A stretch of 64,000 nt of DNA from an uncultured Acidimicrobiia bacterium. Its GTDB lineage: Bacteria > Actinomycetota > Acidimicrobiia > Acidimicrobiales > CAIXPF01. A model generated the notes under the pieces. It had not been told where the DNA came from. It did no database searches and was given only the letters and a program-made list of their open reading frames with translations. Position 1 is the first letter of the stretch. Every line of letters begins with the position of its first letter. The stretch is from assembly GCA_903921205.1 (NCBI GenBank), contig CAIXPF010000094.1, positions 59,619 to 123,618 on the forward strand. Reading direction: 5' to 3'. Below are positions 17,380 to 27,486 of this stretch, one piece after another. The position numbers were made by a program, and so were the translations under genes.

Positions 17380-18519
17380 ATGACGCGTTTCGGGCGTTCT
17401 GCGTCGATCCTGGCGCTGTTCACCAGTGGCCTCGGAGCAGCTCTCGGCTACCGGGAGCTGCTGCTCGTCGGCGTCGCCATCGGGCTGGTGGTGGTGTCCT
17501 CGGTGCTGTGGACCAGGACGAGACCGCGGCTCACCGTCGAGCGCACGGTGCAACCGAACCGGGTGGTCGAGGGCACGTTGGTGACGGCCACGCTGACCGT
17601 CACCAACGACTCCCGGCGTAGCAGCCCCGCCATGGTCGCCCTCGAGCGGTTCGGGTCGGGTGCGGTGTCGGTGTCGATCCCGCGTCTCGAACCGGGCGCA
17701 TCGCACCGGCGGCCCTACCGCCTGCCGACCGAGCGCCGGGGGGTGTTCCAGGTCGGGCCGCTGACGGTGAGCCGTTCCGACCCCTTCCACCTGCTGCGCA
17801 CCGGGCAGGATCAACTTCCCACCGAGACCCTGTGGGTCCACCCCCGGGCGCACCGGATGTCGCCGTTCCCCAACGGCACCACCAGGGACCTCGAGGGCCC
17901 CACCTCCGGCGAGGCCCAACAGGGTGGCGTCGCCTTCCACACCCTGCGCGAGTACGTGGTCGGCGACGACCTCCGGCTCGTGCACTGGAAGTCCTCGGCC
18001 CGGACCGGACGGACGATGGTCCGCCACAACGTCGACGCCTTCCAGCCGCGCACGCTGGTCATCTTCGACGTGAACGAGGCGCTGTACGGCGACGACGAGT
18101 TCGAGCAGGCCGTGCAGGTCGTGGCGTCGCTGGTAGTGGCCAACGCCGCGCACAACTACCCCATCCGCCTCCGCACCACCGCAGGCCTGGCCATCGGCTC
18201 GGAGACCGGTGACCGCACCGAACGCATCCTCGACCAGCTGGCAGCGCTCACCACCGCGTCCGACGCCTCGCTTGCCCGGTCGGCCCCTCAGGTCGCCGGC
18301 GAGCGTGGCGGTTTCTCCCTCGCGGTGATCACCGGTCGGGCCGGCGCCGGGGATCTCGCTGCGGTGGGGCCGTTGCGCAGCCGCTTCTCCAACGTCACCA
18401 TCGGCCGGATCGGCACCCGCGGACGGGGCGAGGTCTTCGATCTGCCCGGTGCCGTGCTGTTCAATGCCGGTACGGCCGCCGAGTTCGCCGAGGCGTGGAA
18501 CCGCAGGATCCGGCGATGA
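17380..18519 (+). CDS. DUF58 domain-containing membrane protein
   Basis: A 379-residue protein with two N-terminal transmembrane helices (about residues 8-45), an Ig-like region and a DUF58 / von Willebrand factor A-like domain carrying the signature 'LREYVVGDDLRLVHWKSSAR' (about residues 188-207). It follows moxR by 12 bases and its stop codon overlaps the start of the transglutaminase gene. In this gene triad DUF58 proteins are thought to be the MoxR clients, assembling with the transglutaminase protein at the membrane. The actual activity is not known. Confidence 0.9.
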   Translation: MTRFGRSASILALFTSGLGAALGYRELLLVGVAIGLVVVSSVLWTRTRPRLTVERTVQPNRVVEGTLVTATLTVTNDSRRSSPAMVALERFGSGAVSVSIPRLEPGASHRRPYRLPTERRGVFQVGPLTVSRSDPFHLLRTGQDQLPTETLWVHPRAHRMSPFPNGTTRDLEGPTSGEAQQGGVAFHTLREYVVGDDLRLVHWKSSARTGRTMVRHNVDAFQPRTLVIFDVNEALYGDDEFEQAVQVVASLVVANAAHNYPIRLRTTAGLAIGSETGDRTERILDQLAALTTASDASLARSAPQVAGERGGFSLAVITGRAGAGDLAAVGPLRSRFSNVTIGRIGTRGRGEVFDLPGAVLFNAGTAAEFAEAWNRRIRR

Positions 18520-20816
18520 AGCGTCTGGCGGCGTTCGAGCTCGCCGCGGTGTCGGCCCTGACGATGTTGGCGGCGCTCGGCTTCGGCCGGGTGTTCGCCA
18601 CCTCGGGGTACGTCCTGCCTGCGTTCGGGGCGGTGCTCGTGGCGGTGGCGATCGCCGGCAACGCCCGCGTCCGCCGGGCGACGACGACGGCGTCATTGCT
18701 GTGGTCGTTCCTGGCCTTCCTGACGTACACCGCCTACGTCGCCCTCGGCGGGACCACCGCGCACCTGCTGCCGACGACCGGCACCGTCGAGCACCTTGCG
18801 ACGGGACTCACCGGCGGGTGGGCCGACCTGCTCACCGTCAGCCTTCCGGCCACCGTCGAACCCGACCTGCTGGTCTGCGTGCTGGCCCTGGTCTGGGCGG
18901 CTGCTGCAGTCGGCGCCGGGTGCGTCCATCGCAGCCGCAACGCCGTGGTGCCGGTGCTGCCGGCACTGGTGCTGTACCTGGTGGCGTTGGGCTTCGGCGC
19001 CTCGCAACCAGCGGGCACGTTGGTGCTGCCTGCAGCGTTCAGCGTCGTGCTGCTGGTCGTGTTCCTGTTGCATGCCAACCGGTGGGTGGTCATCGAGCCG
19101 TCCGGCCTCGACCCGAAGCCGCAGGGACCGGCCACCGACCCCGCCGGTCGGCACCGCCCGCTCTCGGTGCACACACCGGCGACCCGGTGGATCGCCCTTG
19201 GGCTTCCGGTGGTCGCCGCCTCCACACTGCTGGCCGGCATCGCCGTGGCCGGCGTGCCGCTGCGGGCACCGGCGTTCGACCCCCGCAGCCTGCGCGACCA
19301 ACGGGTCGACGTCGCTGACGTGGCCAACCCCCTCGACGGTCTCAAGGGCGAGCTCACGGCACCGTCGTCGGAGCCGACGTTGCGCTACCGCATCGGCATA
19401 GAGGCCCACTCCGGCGGAGCGGCGGTCGATCGGCTCCGTCTGGCGGTGCTCGACCGGTTCGACGGAGCCGGTTGGTCCTCGACCGCGCGGTTCGATCGGA
19501 CCGGCGCCGCGCTGCCCGAGGGGCCCGACCCCGGGGTCCGTACCGACGAGGTGCTGCAGACGGTGCAGGTCCTCGCCGCACCGCCCGGCCCGTGGTTGCC
19601 CGCAGCCGACCGCCCGGTCACCGTCGAGGTCGACGGCGATGCCTTCCCGCTGGCGATCGACCCGGTGACCGCAGTGCTGATCAGCGCAGGTGGGGATCCG
19701 ACGGGGAGCACCTACCGCGTGGTCTCGATGGTGATGCGACCGACGCCGCAGCAGCTCGCCGCGCTGTCACGGCCGACGATCACCGACGCCACCGCCGGGC
19801 TCGTCGACGTCACCGACATGCCGGTGCCGTTACGGCAACTCGCCCAGCGCCTGAGCGAAGCGCGCAACGGCACCGGGCCGACCCCGGACTCCCCCTACGC
19901 CCGGCTCACCCGGCTCCAGAACGCACTCGCCACCGGCTACGACTACCGGGAGGACACCCCCTCGGGCAGTTCTTACGGCCGGCTCACCAACTTCCTCACC
20001 ATCGAACGTTCCGGCTACGCCGAGCAGTTCGCAGGCGCCTTCGCGGTGCTGGCCCGATCTCTGGGGTACCCCAGCCGGCTGGTCGTCGGCTACCTGACCA
20101 CCGACACCGATCCGGTCACCGGCGCGACCGTTGCACGGACCGAGATCACCAACCGCCAAGCCCATGTCTGGCCCGAGGTACTCCTCGGGGACGGCCTTTG
20201 GGTGCCGTTCGAGCCGACCCCGCCACGACGTGCGGCCACGACCGTCGAGCCGACCGACCCGGTGGCCGATGCCCGCACCGGTGGCCTGGTGCCCGAAGCC
20301 CAGCGCCAAGCTGCGGAGCCCGCCTCCGCCGGCAGCACCGGCGGCGCGAGCGGACGGGCGGACGGACCCGGGTCCGCCCTGCTCGTCGGGGTTGCTGCCC
20401 TCCTCGCCATCGGGGTGCTGGTCCCCCTCGGCCTGGTCGTGCTCAAGCGAGGACGGCGGCGCCGGCGGCGCAATCAGCCCTCGACGGCCGAACAGGTGCT
20501 GGGCGCCTGGGCCGAGGTCACCGACCGCCTACTCGAGATCGGCCTGGACATCGACCGGTCGATGACCGCCAAGGACGTGCTGGCCACCGCCGGACCGCGG
20601 CTGAGCCCACCGGCTGCCGAGCTGCTCGCAGCGATGGTTCCCCTGGTGGGCGTGGCGCTCTACTCCCCCCATGGGCCGGACTCCACGGCGGCCACCATGA
20701 TGTGGACCCATGCCGAGGCGTTCCGGTCGGCGTTGCACGACGGGGACGAGTGGTATCGGAGCACGCTGGCCCGGGTCAGCCCCCGACCGCTGCTGTCCGG
20801 CGTCACCCGTCGGTAA
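18516..20816 (+). CDS. TgpA-like multi-pass protein with transglutaminase core (catalytic Cys missing)
   Basis: A 766-residue membrane protein: about six N-terminal transmembrane helices (DUF3488 region), an extracytoplasmic transglutaminase-like domain (about residues 450-570), one more helix near 627-650 and a C-terminal DUF4129-like tail. The core keeps the His strand ('AHVWPEV') and the final 'PFEPTP', but the Cys expected in 'GYCEQF' is Ala502 ('GYAEQF'). It is therefore probably not an active thiol enzyme. ATG 18516 overlaps the DUF58 stop (ATGA) with AGGA seven bases upstream, so translation is coupled. Confidence 0.88.
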   Translation: MKRLAAFELAAVSALTMLAALGFGRVFATSGYVLPAFGAVLVAVAIAGNARVRRATTTASLLWSFLAFLTYTAYVALGGTTAHLLPTTGTVEHLATGLTGGWADLLTVSLPATVEPDLLVCVLALVWAAAAVGAGCVHRSRNAVVPVLPALVLYLVALGFGASQPAGTLVLPAAFSVVLLVVFLLHANRWVVIEPSGLDPKPQGPATDPAGRHRPLSVHTPATRWIALGLPVVAASTLLAGIAVAGVPLRAPAFDPRSLRDQRVDVADVANPLDGLKGELTAPSSEPTLRYRIGIEAHSGGAAVDRLRLAVLDRFDGAGWSSTARFDRTGAALPEGPDPGVRTDEVLQTVQVLAAPPGPWLPAADRPVTVEVDGDAFPLAIDPVTAVLISAGGDPTGSTYRVVSMVMRPTPQQLAALSRPTITDATAGLVDVTDMPVPLRQLAQRLSEARNGTGPTPDSPYARLTRLQNALATGYDYREDTPSGSSYGRLTNFLTIERSGYAEQFAGAFAVLARSLGYPSRLVVGYLTTDTDPVTGATVARTEITNRQAHVWPEVLLGDGLWVPFEPTPPRRAATTVEPTDPVADARTGGLVPEAQRQAAEPASAGSTGGASGRADGPGSALLVGVAALLAIGVLVPLGLVVLKRGRRRRRRNQPSTAEQVLGAWAEVTDRLLEIGLDIDRSMTAKDVLATAGPRLSPPAAELLAAMVPLVGVALYSPHGPDSTAATMMWTHAEAFRSALHDGDEWYRSTLARVSPRPLLSGVTRR

Positions 20817-20830
20817 CCCCGCCTGCGTCG

Positions 20831-23800
20831 TCACGGACCCGACGACGGTGCAACCGCAACGGTCATCGTGCTGCTCACCGAGAACCCGTTCAGCACCACG
20901 GTCAGCGTGACGGTGAACGAACCGTCACCGACGAAGCGGTGCCGCACCGTTGCTGCGCCGGTGACCTCAGCGGCGGTGCCGTCACCGAAGTCCCACTGCC
21001 GGACGGCCCCGGCGGGTGCCTCGTCGACGAAGGTCACGGTGTCGCCGGCTGCGACCCGGCTGGCAGACACGGCGAACGCCGCCGTCGGGGCTGCGGCGAT
21101 GACCAGGAACTCGCGGGTCACCGACGACGAGCCCGCGGTGTTGGTCACCGTCAGCGTGACCGTGAGCGTGCCGGCCCCGGACGGCAGCACGGTCACCTCG
21201 GACGCGGTCGAGCTGTCGGTGTTGACGGTCCAGACCCGGCTGAGGTCGCCGCCACTCGACCGGTCCGAGAACGTGACCGACTCGCCGACGAGCAGCACCG
21301 GCGGAGCGGTCCCGGGCAGCACCCCCGCGCCCGACACCGTGAAGTCCGCCACCGGCTGCCTGGCCGCCTCCTCGATGAGCAGCTCACGGGTCGCCTCCGC
21401 ACAGTTCTGCGGGTCCTCGACCCAACACACCTCCATCGTCACCACGTAGGTACCGGCCGTCACGAAGACGTGCTCGACCGACCGCGACCCCGCCGGAGGG
21501 AGCAGCGGTGACGCCTCGACGGTGAACGTCGGCGTCGTCAACGGGTACGGCGAGGGGGTGGTGTCGGTGAAGTCGATGATCGTGCCGGTCACGAGTCCGC
21601 CCGGGTCGCGGGCACCGACTGCGAACGAGGCGGCCGGAGCGGCCCGGGAGGCGGTCTCGACCGCCACCGTCGCGGTGGCGGTCGACTGCAGGCCCGCACG
21701 GTCGGTCACCGTCAGGGTGACGTCGTAGCGGCCGGGCTGCGCGAAGGCCCTGGCCGGCGGGCTCTGACCGGCGAAGGCCGGAGACCCGTCACCGAAGTCC
21801 CAGTTCCAGCCGAGGGGCGTACCGCTGCTCCGATCGACGAACTGCACCGCCTGGCCCATGACAGGGTTGGCCGGGCTGAATCCGAACGCTGCGATGGCCT
21901 CGACCGGCGGAGGCCCGACGTGCACCTCGCCGACCACGGTCGCGCTGCGCACACCGTCGGACATGGTCAGGGTCACCGGGAACACACCCGCCCGGCGGTA
22001 GGTGTAGTTCGGTTCGCGTTCCGACGAGGCACCGCCGTCGCCGAAGCTCCAGGCGAAGGTCCCCGTCCCGATCGAGGTGTTGAGCATCCGCACGGGCTCC
22101 CCCACCACCGCCGGGTCAGCCGCACTGGCCCCGACCGAGGGACGGAAGCCCGGCAGCAACGGTGGGGGCGGCGGCTCGTCCGTCACGACGACGGTCACCA
22201 TGGCGGTCGTCGAACCGACGGCATTGGCCGCGGTCAACCGGACCAGGAAGGTGCCCTGCGCGGCAAACGCATGGCGGACCACGGCACCGTCCTCTGCCGG
22301 CGATCCGTCACCGAAGTCCCACGTCAACGACGTCCGGCTGCCGATGGTGCCGCTCACGAAACGAACCGGCCGGTTCACCTCCGCCGAGGCGCCGTCGGCC
22401 GGCTCGGCGACCACGGCCGACGGCGGCACGCTCGGCGGCGCGACGCTCAGCACGCGCGCCAGCGTCACCGCTCCGGCCCCGTTGCCGACGGTGAGGCGGA
22501 CCACGACGTCACCCGCCGAACGGAACACGTGGGTGACCGATGGCGCCGCGCCCACCGCTCCGTCGCCGAAGTCCCATGACCACGCAGTCGGCCCACCGCT
22601 GGTGCGATCGACGAAGGAGACCACGTCGCCGACCGCGATCGGCGCTTCCTCCTGTCCGGCGACCAGCCAGGTGAACTCCGGACGCAGCTCCGCCGGCGGC
22701 TCCGCAACCCGGAGCATGGCCTCGGTCGAGTGGGCGCCGACCCCGTTCCGTACCGTGAGACGCACCACGTAGGTACCCGCTGTGGCGTAGTCGTGCGGCG
22801 CCGGGGTCGACATCGTCGACACGGTCCCGTCGCCGAACTCCCACAACCAGGCCGAGATGGGCGTCGTGCGCCCGGTCGTGCTCCGATCGGTGAACTGCAC
22901 CGGCCCGCGTACCACCGGGGTGGCCGGGTCCCAGCTGAAGTTGGCCTGCGGGGGCAGCGCCTGTGCCGGGTCGCGCACCAGCAGCGTCACCGGCACGGTG
23001 GTGTCACTGCGGCCGCCGGTGCCGAAGACCGTGAGCGTGACGGTCCACGAACCGACCACCGGCAGGGTCCGGGCCACCGACCGACCGCCGGACCGGGTCA
23101 CCGAACCGTCGGGCGAGACGAAGGTCCACTCCCGACGCTCGACCGCACCGGTCGAGGTGTCGAGAAAGCTCAGCTCGGTCAGCGTGGTGGGGTCGCCAGG
23201 TGGCGAGTACGAGAAGTTGGCCGACAGCGGATCGTTCTGCGACGGCACGCTCGACGGGGTGGGCACGGGTTTCGGATCGGGCCCGGCGGGCACGGCCATG
23301 GGACCGGGTGCTGCCGTGGGCCCGGCGGAGGCCACAGAGCCCGCCGAGCCGCCGCCCGCGCCCGGCGGATTCCCGGCGCCGCTCGCCCGCAATCCGTTCA
23401 CGTCGACGCCACCCGGGCCATCCCCGGTCGCACCGCGGCCACCCGCCCGCCGCTGGTCGAGCAGCCCGGTGCCGCCCTCCTCGCCGGCGTCGCCGCTGCC
23501 GGCCGGACCGCCCGACACCGAGTTCAGCTGCTGCTTGTCCACCACCAGGATCGCGCCCTCGTCCGAGAGCACCCCGGCCCGGGCGCCCTGGAGGTCGTTG
23601 AACCACAGGTGTCCGTTGGCGACGAGCAACTCGAAGCGATTACCGGCGGGCACGGCGAAGCGGAGATCGACCGTGCGCTCGATGCGGTTGTCGGCACCGT
23701 TCACGATGAGGACCTGCGATCGGCTGAAGACCGGCACGAAAAGCCGGCCCTTGCTGACCACCGGGTCACCGAAGCCGTCTGCGACCGCGCCGCGGTCCTC

Positions 23801-24658
23801 ACCCAGCGAGAGCCGTACGCAGGTGTTGCGGTCGAGGTCGGCGGTCAGCAGTTCGCCGGTATCGGCCGCCAACGCATAGGCCAGGTTGTCGGTGCTGCCG
23901 GGATCGGTTCCGGCGACCAGGAGCCGGCCCGCCAGCTCCCGGTTCTGGCGGCACAGCCGTTGCCCTGCTCGTCCGTCCTCGCCGAGTCGTAGCACCGCTC
24001 CGGCCTGCCCGTCGACGAGCACCGGACGGTCCGCTACGAGGGCGAGCCCCGCGGTCGAGCCGGGATCGGTGACGACGCGGCGCAGGACCTCCCCGGTCCG
24101 GCTGTCCAGACGGATCAGCTCACCGAGACGGCCGTCGAACGCCCACAGGCGACCGTCACGGTCCGCCACCGCCGGCATGGTCTGCTGGGCGCTCACGGTG
24201 GTCTGGAAACGGACAGCCAACGTGGTCGGGTCCAGGGCGAGCAGACGACCCTCGGACGTGTCGAGCGCGAAGGTCGCGGTCTCGTTGCCGACCAGCGACA
24301 GGTCGGTGCCGGGCCCGGTCAACCCGCTGCGGGCGCGGTAGTCGAAGGTGGCACCGTCGAGCAGGCCCACGGCACCGGTCGAACGGTTCAGCACCACGGC
24401 GTCGCTGCCGGTCTGGGCCACCGAGAGCTGCTGGCGGGGCTCGGCCACCCGAACCGCTGCCGTCACGTCCCGCGAGAGGGCGTTCGCCTGCACCACCGTC
24501 CCCGATGGCGGATCGATCAACCAGACCGTGCCGCGGGCGGTGACCACCTCGTTCGCCACCGTGCCGGCAGCCCGGAGCCCGAAGGCCAGCACCGAGCCCA
24601 CCAACAGCGCCAACAGGCCGCGCTGCAACCAGGTCCGCGTGATCATCCGGGATGGCAA
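20831..24658 (-). CDS. Large PKD-repeat surface protein with N-terminal propeller-like domain
   Basis: A 1275-residue extracytoplasmic protein. A signal anchor (about residues 10-32) is followed by a beta-propeller-like region with 'DSRTGEVL' and 'DTGELLTADL' repeats (about 40-390), a Gly/Pro-rich linker (about 390-480), then about nine PKD-type Ig-like repeats to the end. Six repeats keep the W-x-FGDG core; three are degenerate. PKD domains mediate protein or polysaccharide contacts at the surface. The TTG at 24658 is chosen because AGGGAGG lies seven bases before it; ATG 24646 has none. The gene faces the tgpA-like gene with 14 bases between stops. Confidence 0.85.
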   Translation of the reverse strand: MPSRMITRTWLQRGLLALLVGSVLAFGLRAAGTVANEVVTARGTVWLIDPPSGTVVQANALSRDVTAAVRVAEPRQQLSVAQTGSDAVVLNRSTGAVGLLDGATFDYRARSGLTGPGTDLSLVGNETATFALDTSEGRLLALDPTTLAVRFQTTVSAQQTMPAVADRDGRLWAFDGRLGELIRLDSRTGEVLRRVVTDPGSTAGLALVADRPVLVDGQAGAVLRLGEDGRAGQRLCRQNRELAGRLLVAGTDPGSTDNLAYALAADTGELLTADLDRNTCVRLSLGEDRGAVADGFGDPVVSKGRLFVPVFSRSQVLIVNGADNRIERTVDLRFAVPAGNRFELLVANGHLWFNDLQGARAGVLSDEGAILVVDKQQLNSVSGGPAGSGDAGEEGGTGLLDQRRAGGRGATGDGPGGVDVNGLRASGAGNPPGAGGGSAGSVASAGPTAAPGPMAVPAGPDPKPVPTPSSVPSQNDPLSANFSYSPPGDPTTLTELSFLDTSTGAVERREWTFVSPDGSVTRSGGRSVARTLPVVGSWTVTLTVFGTGGRSDTTVPVTLLVRDPAQALPPQANFSWDPATPVVRGPVQFTDRSTTGRTTPISAWLWEFGDGTVSTMSTPAPHDYATAGTYVVRLTVRNGVGAHSTEAMLRVAEPPAELRPEFTWLVAGQEEAPIAVGDVVSFVDRTSGGPTAWSWDFGDGAVGAAPSVTHVFRSAGDVVVRLTVGNGAGAVTLARVLSVAPPSVPPSAVVAEPADGASAEVNRPVRFVSGTIGSRTSLTWDFGDGSPAEDGAVVRHAFAAQGTFLVRLTAANAVGSTTAMVTVVVTDEPPPPPLLPGFRPSVGASAADPAVVGEPVRMLNTSIGTGTFAWSFGDGGASSEREPNYTYRRAGVFPVTLTMSDGVRSATVVGEVHVGPPPVEAIAAFGFSPANPVMGQAVQFVDRSSGTPLGWNWDFGDGSPAFAGQSPPARAFAQPGRYDVTLTVTDRAGLQSTATATVAVETASRAAPAASFAVGARDPGGLVTGTIIDFTDTTPSPYPLTTPTFTVEASPLLPPAGSRSVEHVFVTAGTYVVTMEVCWVEDPQNCAEATRELLIEEAARQPVADFTVSGAGVLPGTAPPVLLVGESVTFSDRSSGGDLSRVWTVNTDSSTASEVTVLPSGAGTLTVTLTVTNTAGSSSVTREFLVIAAAPTAAFAVSASRVAAGDTVTFVDEAPAGAVRQWDFGDGTAAEVTGAATVRHRFVGDGSFTVTLTVVLNGFSVSSTMTVAVAPSSGP

Positions 24659-24926
24659 CCGCCCACCTCCCTGACACCGTCGATCTCGCCGGGACCCGCC
24701 GTCCCGCGCCCGGCCGGGCGCACCCGACCGTGTGACCAGGCCGACGACGTCGACCCGACCGATCGCTCACGAGCTTACGACGCCCGACCGGCGCCGCTCA
24801 TGGCCTCGCCGGTTTCGTCATCGAACCTTCGTCTGACCGCCGCCGGCCGATCTTCACCGGGACGTACCGGCGCGTGACCGGCCGCGGCGACGATCGGAGG
24901 TCGTCGTCACGCGGCCGGCCCGTACG
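24659..24926. other. Intergenic region between the PKD gene and the thiolase-like gene
   Basis: No gene was seen. It holds the leader of the PKD gene, a possible -10 TAAGCT on the minus strand (24772-24777), and near the other end the terminator hairpin of the thiolase-like gene. Confidence 0.5.
24878..24918 (-). terminator. Hairpin downstream of the thiolase-like gene
   Basis: A 9-bp perfect outer stem (CCGGCCGCG 24878-24886 / CGCGGCCGG 24910-24918) with an inner 6-bp stem (CGACGA / TCGTCG). It starts nine bases after the stop codon. There is no U-tract, as is common in actinobacteria. Confidence 0.6.
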
Positions 24927-26393
24927 TCAGACCAGCTCTGCCGACGCCCGGTCGACCACGATGGGGCGACCGACCGCCTCCTCGGCCACCAGGGTGGCCA
25001 TGGTCGCGGGGTCGCTGCTACGGGCGAAGGTCCGCACCCCCTGCGGGGTGAGCGCGGCGATCAGGGCCACGTTCGGACCGTTGTGGTCGTGCATGACCGC
25101 GTAGCCCTCGATGGTCGCCGGCCCCACGTGGTCGCCGGTCACCTGGCGGGTCGGTGCCCGGTCCACCTCCGCCTGGACGTCCTCGTGGCGGAACCCGCCG
25201 GCCGGCGGCTCCGTGCTGTAGAGGCCCATGGCGTGCTTGGTCACGTAGCCACCGTTCGCGCTGCACAGTCCGATCTCGCCCGGATGCTCCCGCAGCACCT
25301 GGGCCATCGAGGCGATCGAGTGCATCACGTAGTTGTTCAACGGCCCGCCGGCGAAGGGCAGACCACCGGTGACGGTCAACTGCCGCTCCTCGGACAGCCC
25401 GAGCTCCGAGGCGGCGATCTGCACCGCGGAGGGGAAGCACGAGTACAGATCCACGTGGGCCAACTCGTCCACCGATACCCCGGCAAGCGACAGGCAGCGT
25501 GCCCCGGCGGTGCGGATGGCCGGCGAGGAGTAGTAGTTGTCCCGGTTGGAGATCAGGTACGTGTCGTGGGCGTCGGTCCCCGTCCACGGGAACACCCAAC
25601 GGTCACGGCTGATCCCCAGCGCCTGGGCCTTCTCGACCGAGCACAGGATCACCGCCGCAGCCTGGTCGAGGTCCCAGTTGCTGTTCATCGACTTGGTGTA
25701 GGGGTAGCCCACCAGGCGGTTGTCGGCGCTGGGGGTGGCGATCTGCTCGGCGGTCATGGGCCGGCGGATCCAGGCGTAGGGGTTGTCCACCGCCACGGCG
25801 TTGAACCGTGACCACAGTGCCGACACCCTGGCCAGGTGACCGGCCACGCTCTCGCCGCGGTGGTGACGGATGGCCGTCTCGAACATCGGGTAGACGTTGA
25901 TCGGCGCCTCGAACCCGCGCTCCATCTCCAGTGGCGAGCTCATCGTGACGTCCGCACCGATGGTCTGCGCCGGCGCGGCGTCGCCGTCGCTGGTGTAGGG
26001 GATGACCGCGCCGGCCCGCTTGGCCCGGCGCCGGCTGTAGATCCCCTCGGCGCCGACGAGCACCACCACGTCGAGCCGGCCGGCCTCGATGTCCAGTGCC
26101 GACTGATTGACCAGCGACTGCGGGGTGTTGCCGCCGTCGAAGCTGAGCAGGGTCTGGCGGGCGGACGAACCGATCCGGTCGGCCACGATGCGGGCCGGGT
26201 CGCGGTAGGGCCACGCACCGCGCACCACCCGCACCGAGTCGACCTGGCGCAGCAGCTCGCGGGTGCCGGCGTCGTCGGCCGCTCGTTCCACCGCCTCCAC
26301 CATCATGGCCACCGGTTCCAGGGCGACGGCTGCGTCGGCCGTCTTCTGCATGAACTGGCCTGCTCCGACCAGCACCACGGTGCGCGGGTTCAT
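24927..26393 (-). CDS. Thiolase-like protein type 1 (acetyl-CoA acetyltransferase family)
   Basis: A 488-residue thiolase-fold protein resembling the TLP1 group described in mycobacteria and trypanosomatids, which adds a C-terminal domain and lacks normal thiolase catalysis. The usual nucleophile Cys segment is replaced by 'GGNTPQSLVNQSA' without Cys, while 'SANGGYVTKHAMG' and 'GGLPFAGGPLNNY' keep the thiolase fold. It may bind acyl-CoA or act as a carrier rather than cleave it. It follows the F420-dependent oxidoreductase by 61 bases and has GAGG six bases before its ATG. Function is inferred from family only. Confidence 0.82.
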   Translation of the reverse strand: MNPRTVVLVGAGQFMQKTADAAVALEPVAMMVEAVERAADDAGTRELLRQVDSVRVVRGAWPYRDPARIVADRIGSSARQTLLSFDGGNTPQSLVNQSALDIEAGRLDVVVLVGAEGIYSRRRAKRAGAVIPYTSDGDAAPAQTIGADVTMSSPLEMERGFEAPINVYPMFETAIRHHRGESVAGHLARVSALWSRFNAVAVDNPYAWIRRPMTAEQIATPSADNRLVGYPYTKSMNSNWDLDQAAAVILCSVEKAQALGISRDRWVFPWTGTDAHDTYLISNRDNYYSSPAIRTAGARCLSLAGVSVDELAHVDLYSCFPSAVQIAASELGLSEERQLTVTGGLPFAGGPLNNYVMHSIASMAQVLREHPGEIGLCSANGGYVTKHAMGLYSTEPPAGGFRHEDVQAEVDRAPTRQVTGDHVGPATIEGYAVMHDHNGPNVALIAALTPQGVRTFARSSDPATMATLVAEEAVGRPIVVDRASAELV

Positions 26394-26454
26394 CGTTGTC
26401 CTCGTTTCATCACGTTGGTTCTCGGCTCGTTGATCCTCGGCATGCCGGTTCGCG

Positions 26455-27486
26455 TCACGCGCACAGCTCGGCCATCAGGCGCAGCACCCGGGGCCCACCC
26501 GACACCAGCAGGGTGGTCACCACCGACTCGTCCCAGGCCGCCAGATCGTCGCGGATCTTGTCCCGCGGGCCGACCAGGGCGACAGCCTCGACCATCTCGG
26601 TGGTGACCGCCGCAGCGGCTTCGTCCTTCCGGCCGGCCAGGTACAGGTCCTGGATGCGGGCGCACTGCGCCTCGAAGCCCATCCGCACGAAGGTCTCGTA
26701 GTGGAAGTTCGCGCCGCGGGCGCCCATGCCGCCGATGTACAGCGCCAGGTTCGGTCGCACCCTGTCCGCCGCGCGTGCCACGTCGTCGTCGAGCACGACG
26801 CTGATCGGGCAGACCACCTCGAAGTCCTCGACCGGACCGGGTACCGGGCGGCGGGCGAAGCCGGCGGCAAGCGCGTCGGCGTAGAACCGGTTGACCTCGG
26901 GACGGGGCGAGAAGAACAACGGCAGCCAGCCATCGGAGATCTCCGCCGCCAGCGCCACGTTCTTCGGCCCCTCAGCAGCGAGGTAGATCGGCAGATCACG
27001 GCGGCGAGGGTGCACCGTGGACTTGAGCGGCTTGCCCAGGCCGGTGCCGTCCTTGCGCGGCAGGTCGTAGAACTGCCCGTGGAACTCCACCGGCTCGCGG
27101 CGCTCGACGATCGTGCGCACGATCTCGATGTACTCCCGCGTACGGGCCAACGGCCGGGCGTACGGCTCGCCGTACCAGCCCTCGACCACCTGCGGACCGG
27201 ACACACCCAGGCCCAGGATGAACCGCCCGTCGCTGAGGTGATCCATGGTGATCGCGGCCATCGCCGTGGCCGCCGGGGTACGGGCCGACAGCTGCACGAT
27301 CGAGGTCCCGAGCTTGATCCGCTCGGTCCGCGACCCCCACCAGGCCAGCGGGGTCAGCGCGTCGGAGCCGTACGCCTCGGCGGTCCAGAAACTGTCGTAG
27401 CCCAGCCGTTCAGCCTCGAGCAGGTCCTCCACGGCGTTCGCCGGCGGTCCCGAGCCCCAGTACCCGGCTCCCGATGCGAGTCTCAC
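26455..27486 (-). CDS. LLM class F420-dependent oxidoreductase
   Basis: A 343-residue TIM-barrel oxidoreductase of the luciferase-like monooxygenase family, probably using coenzyme F420. Family marks: '[15 protein letters not shown]' near the N-terminus, '[18 protein letters not shown]', '[20 protein letters not shown]' and the C-terminal 'LLVSGG'. Start GTG 27486 has GGAG nine bases upstream and matches the family N-terminus; longer frames run into the divergent mutase. It is upstream of the thiolase-like gene, so both may act in one lipid-related pathway. The substrate is unknown. Confidence 0.85.
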   Translation of the reverse strand: MRLASGAGYWGSGPPANAVEDLLEAERLGYDSFWTAEAYGSDALTPLAWWGSRTERIKLGTSIVQLSARTPAATAMAAITMDHLSDGRFILGLGVSGPQVVEGWYGEPYARPLARTREYIEIVRTIVERREPVEFHGQFYDLPRKDGTGLGKPLKSTVHPRRRDLPIYLAAEGPKNVALAAEISDGWLPLFFSPRPEVNRFYADALAAGFARRPVPGPVEDFEVVCPISVVLDDDVARAADRVRPNLALYIGGMGARGANFHYETFVRMGFEAQCARIQDLYLAGRKDEAAAAVTTEMVEAVALVGPRDKIRDDLAAWDESVVTTLLVSGGPRVLRLMAELCA

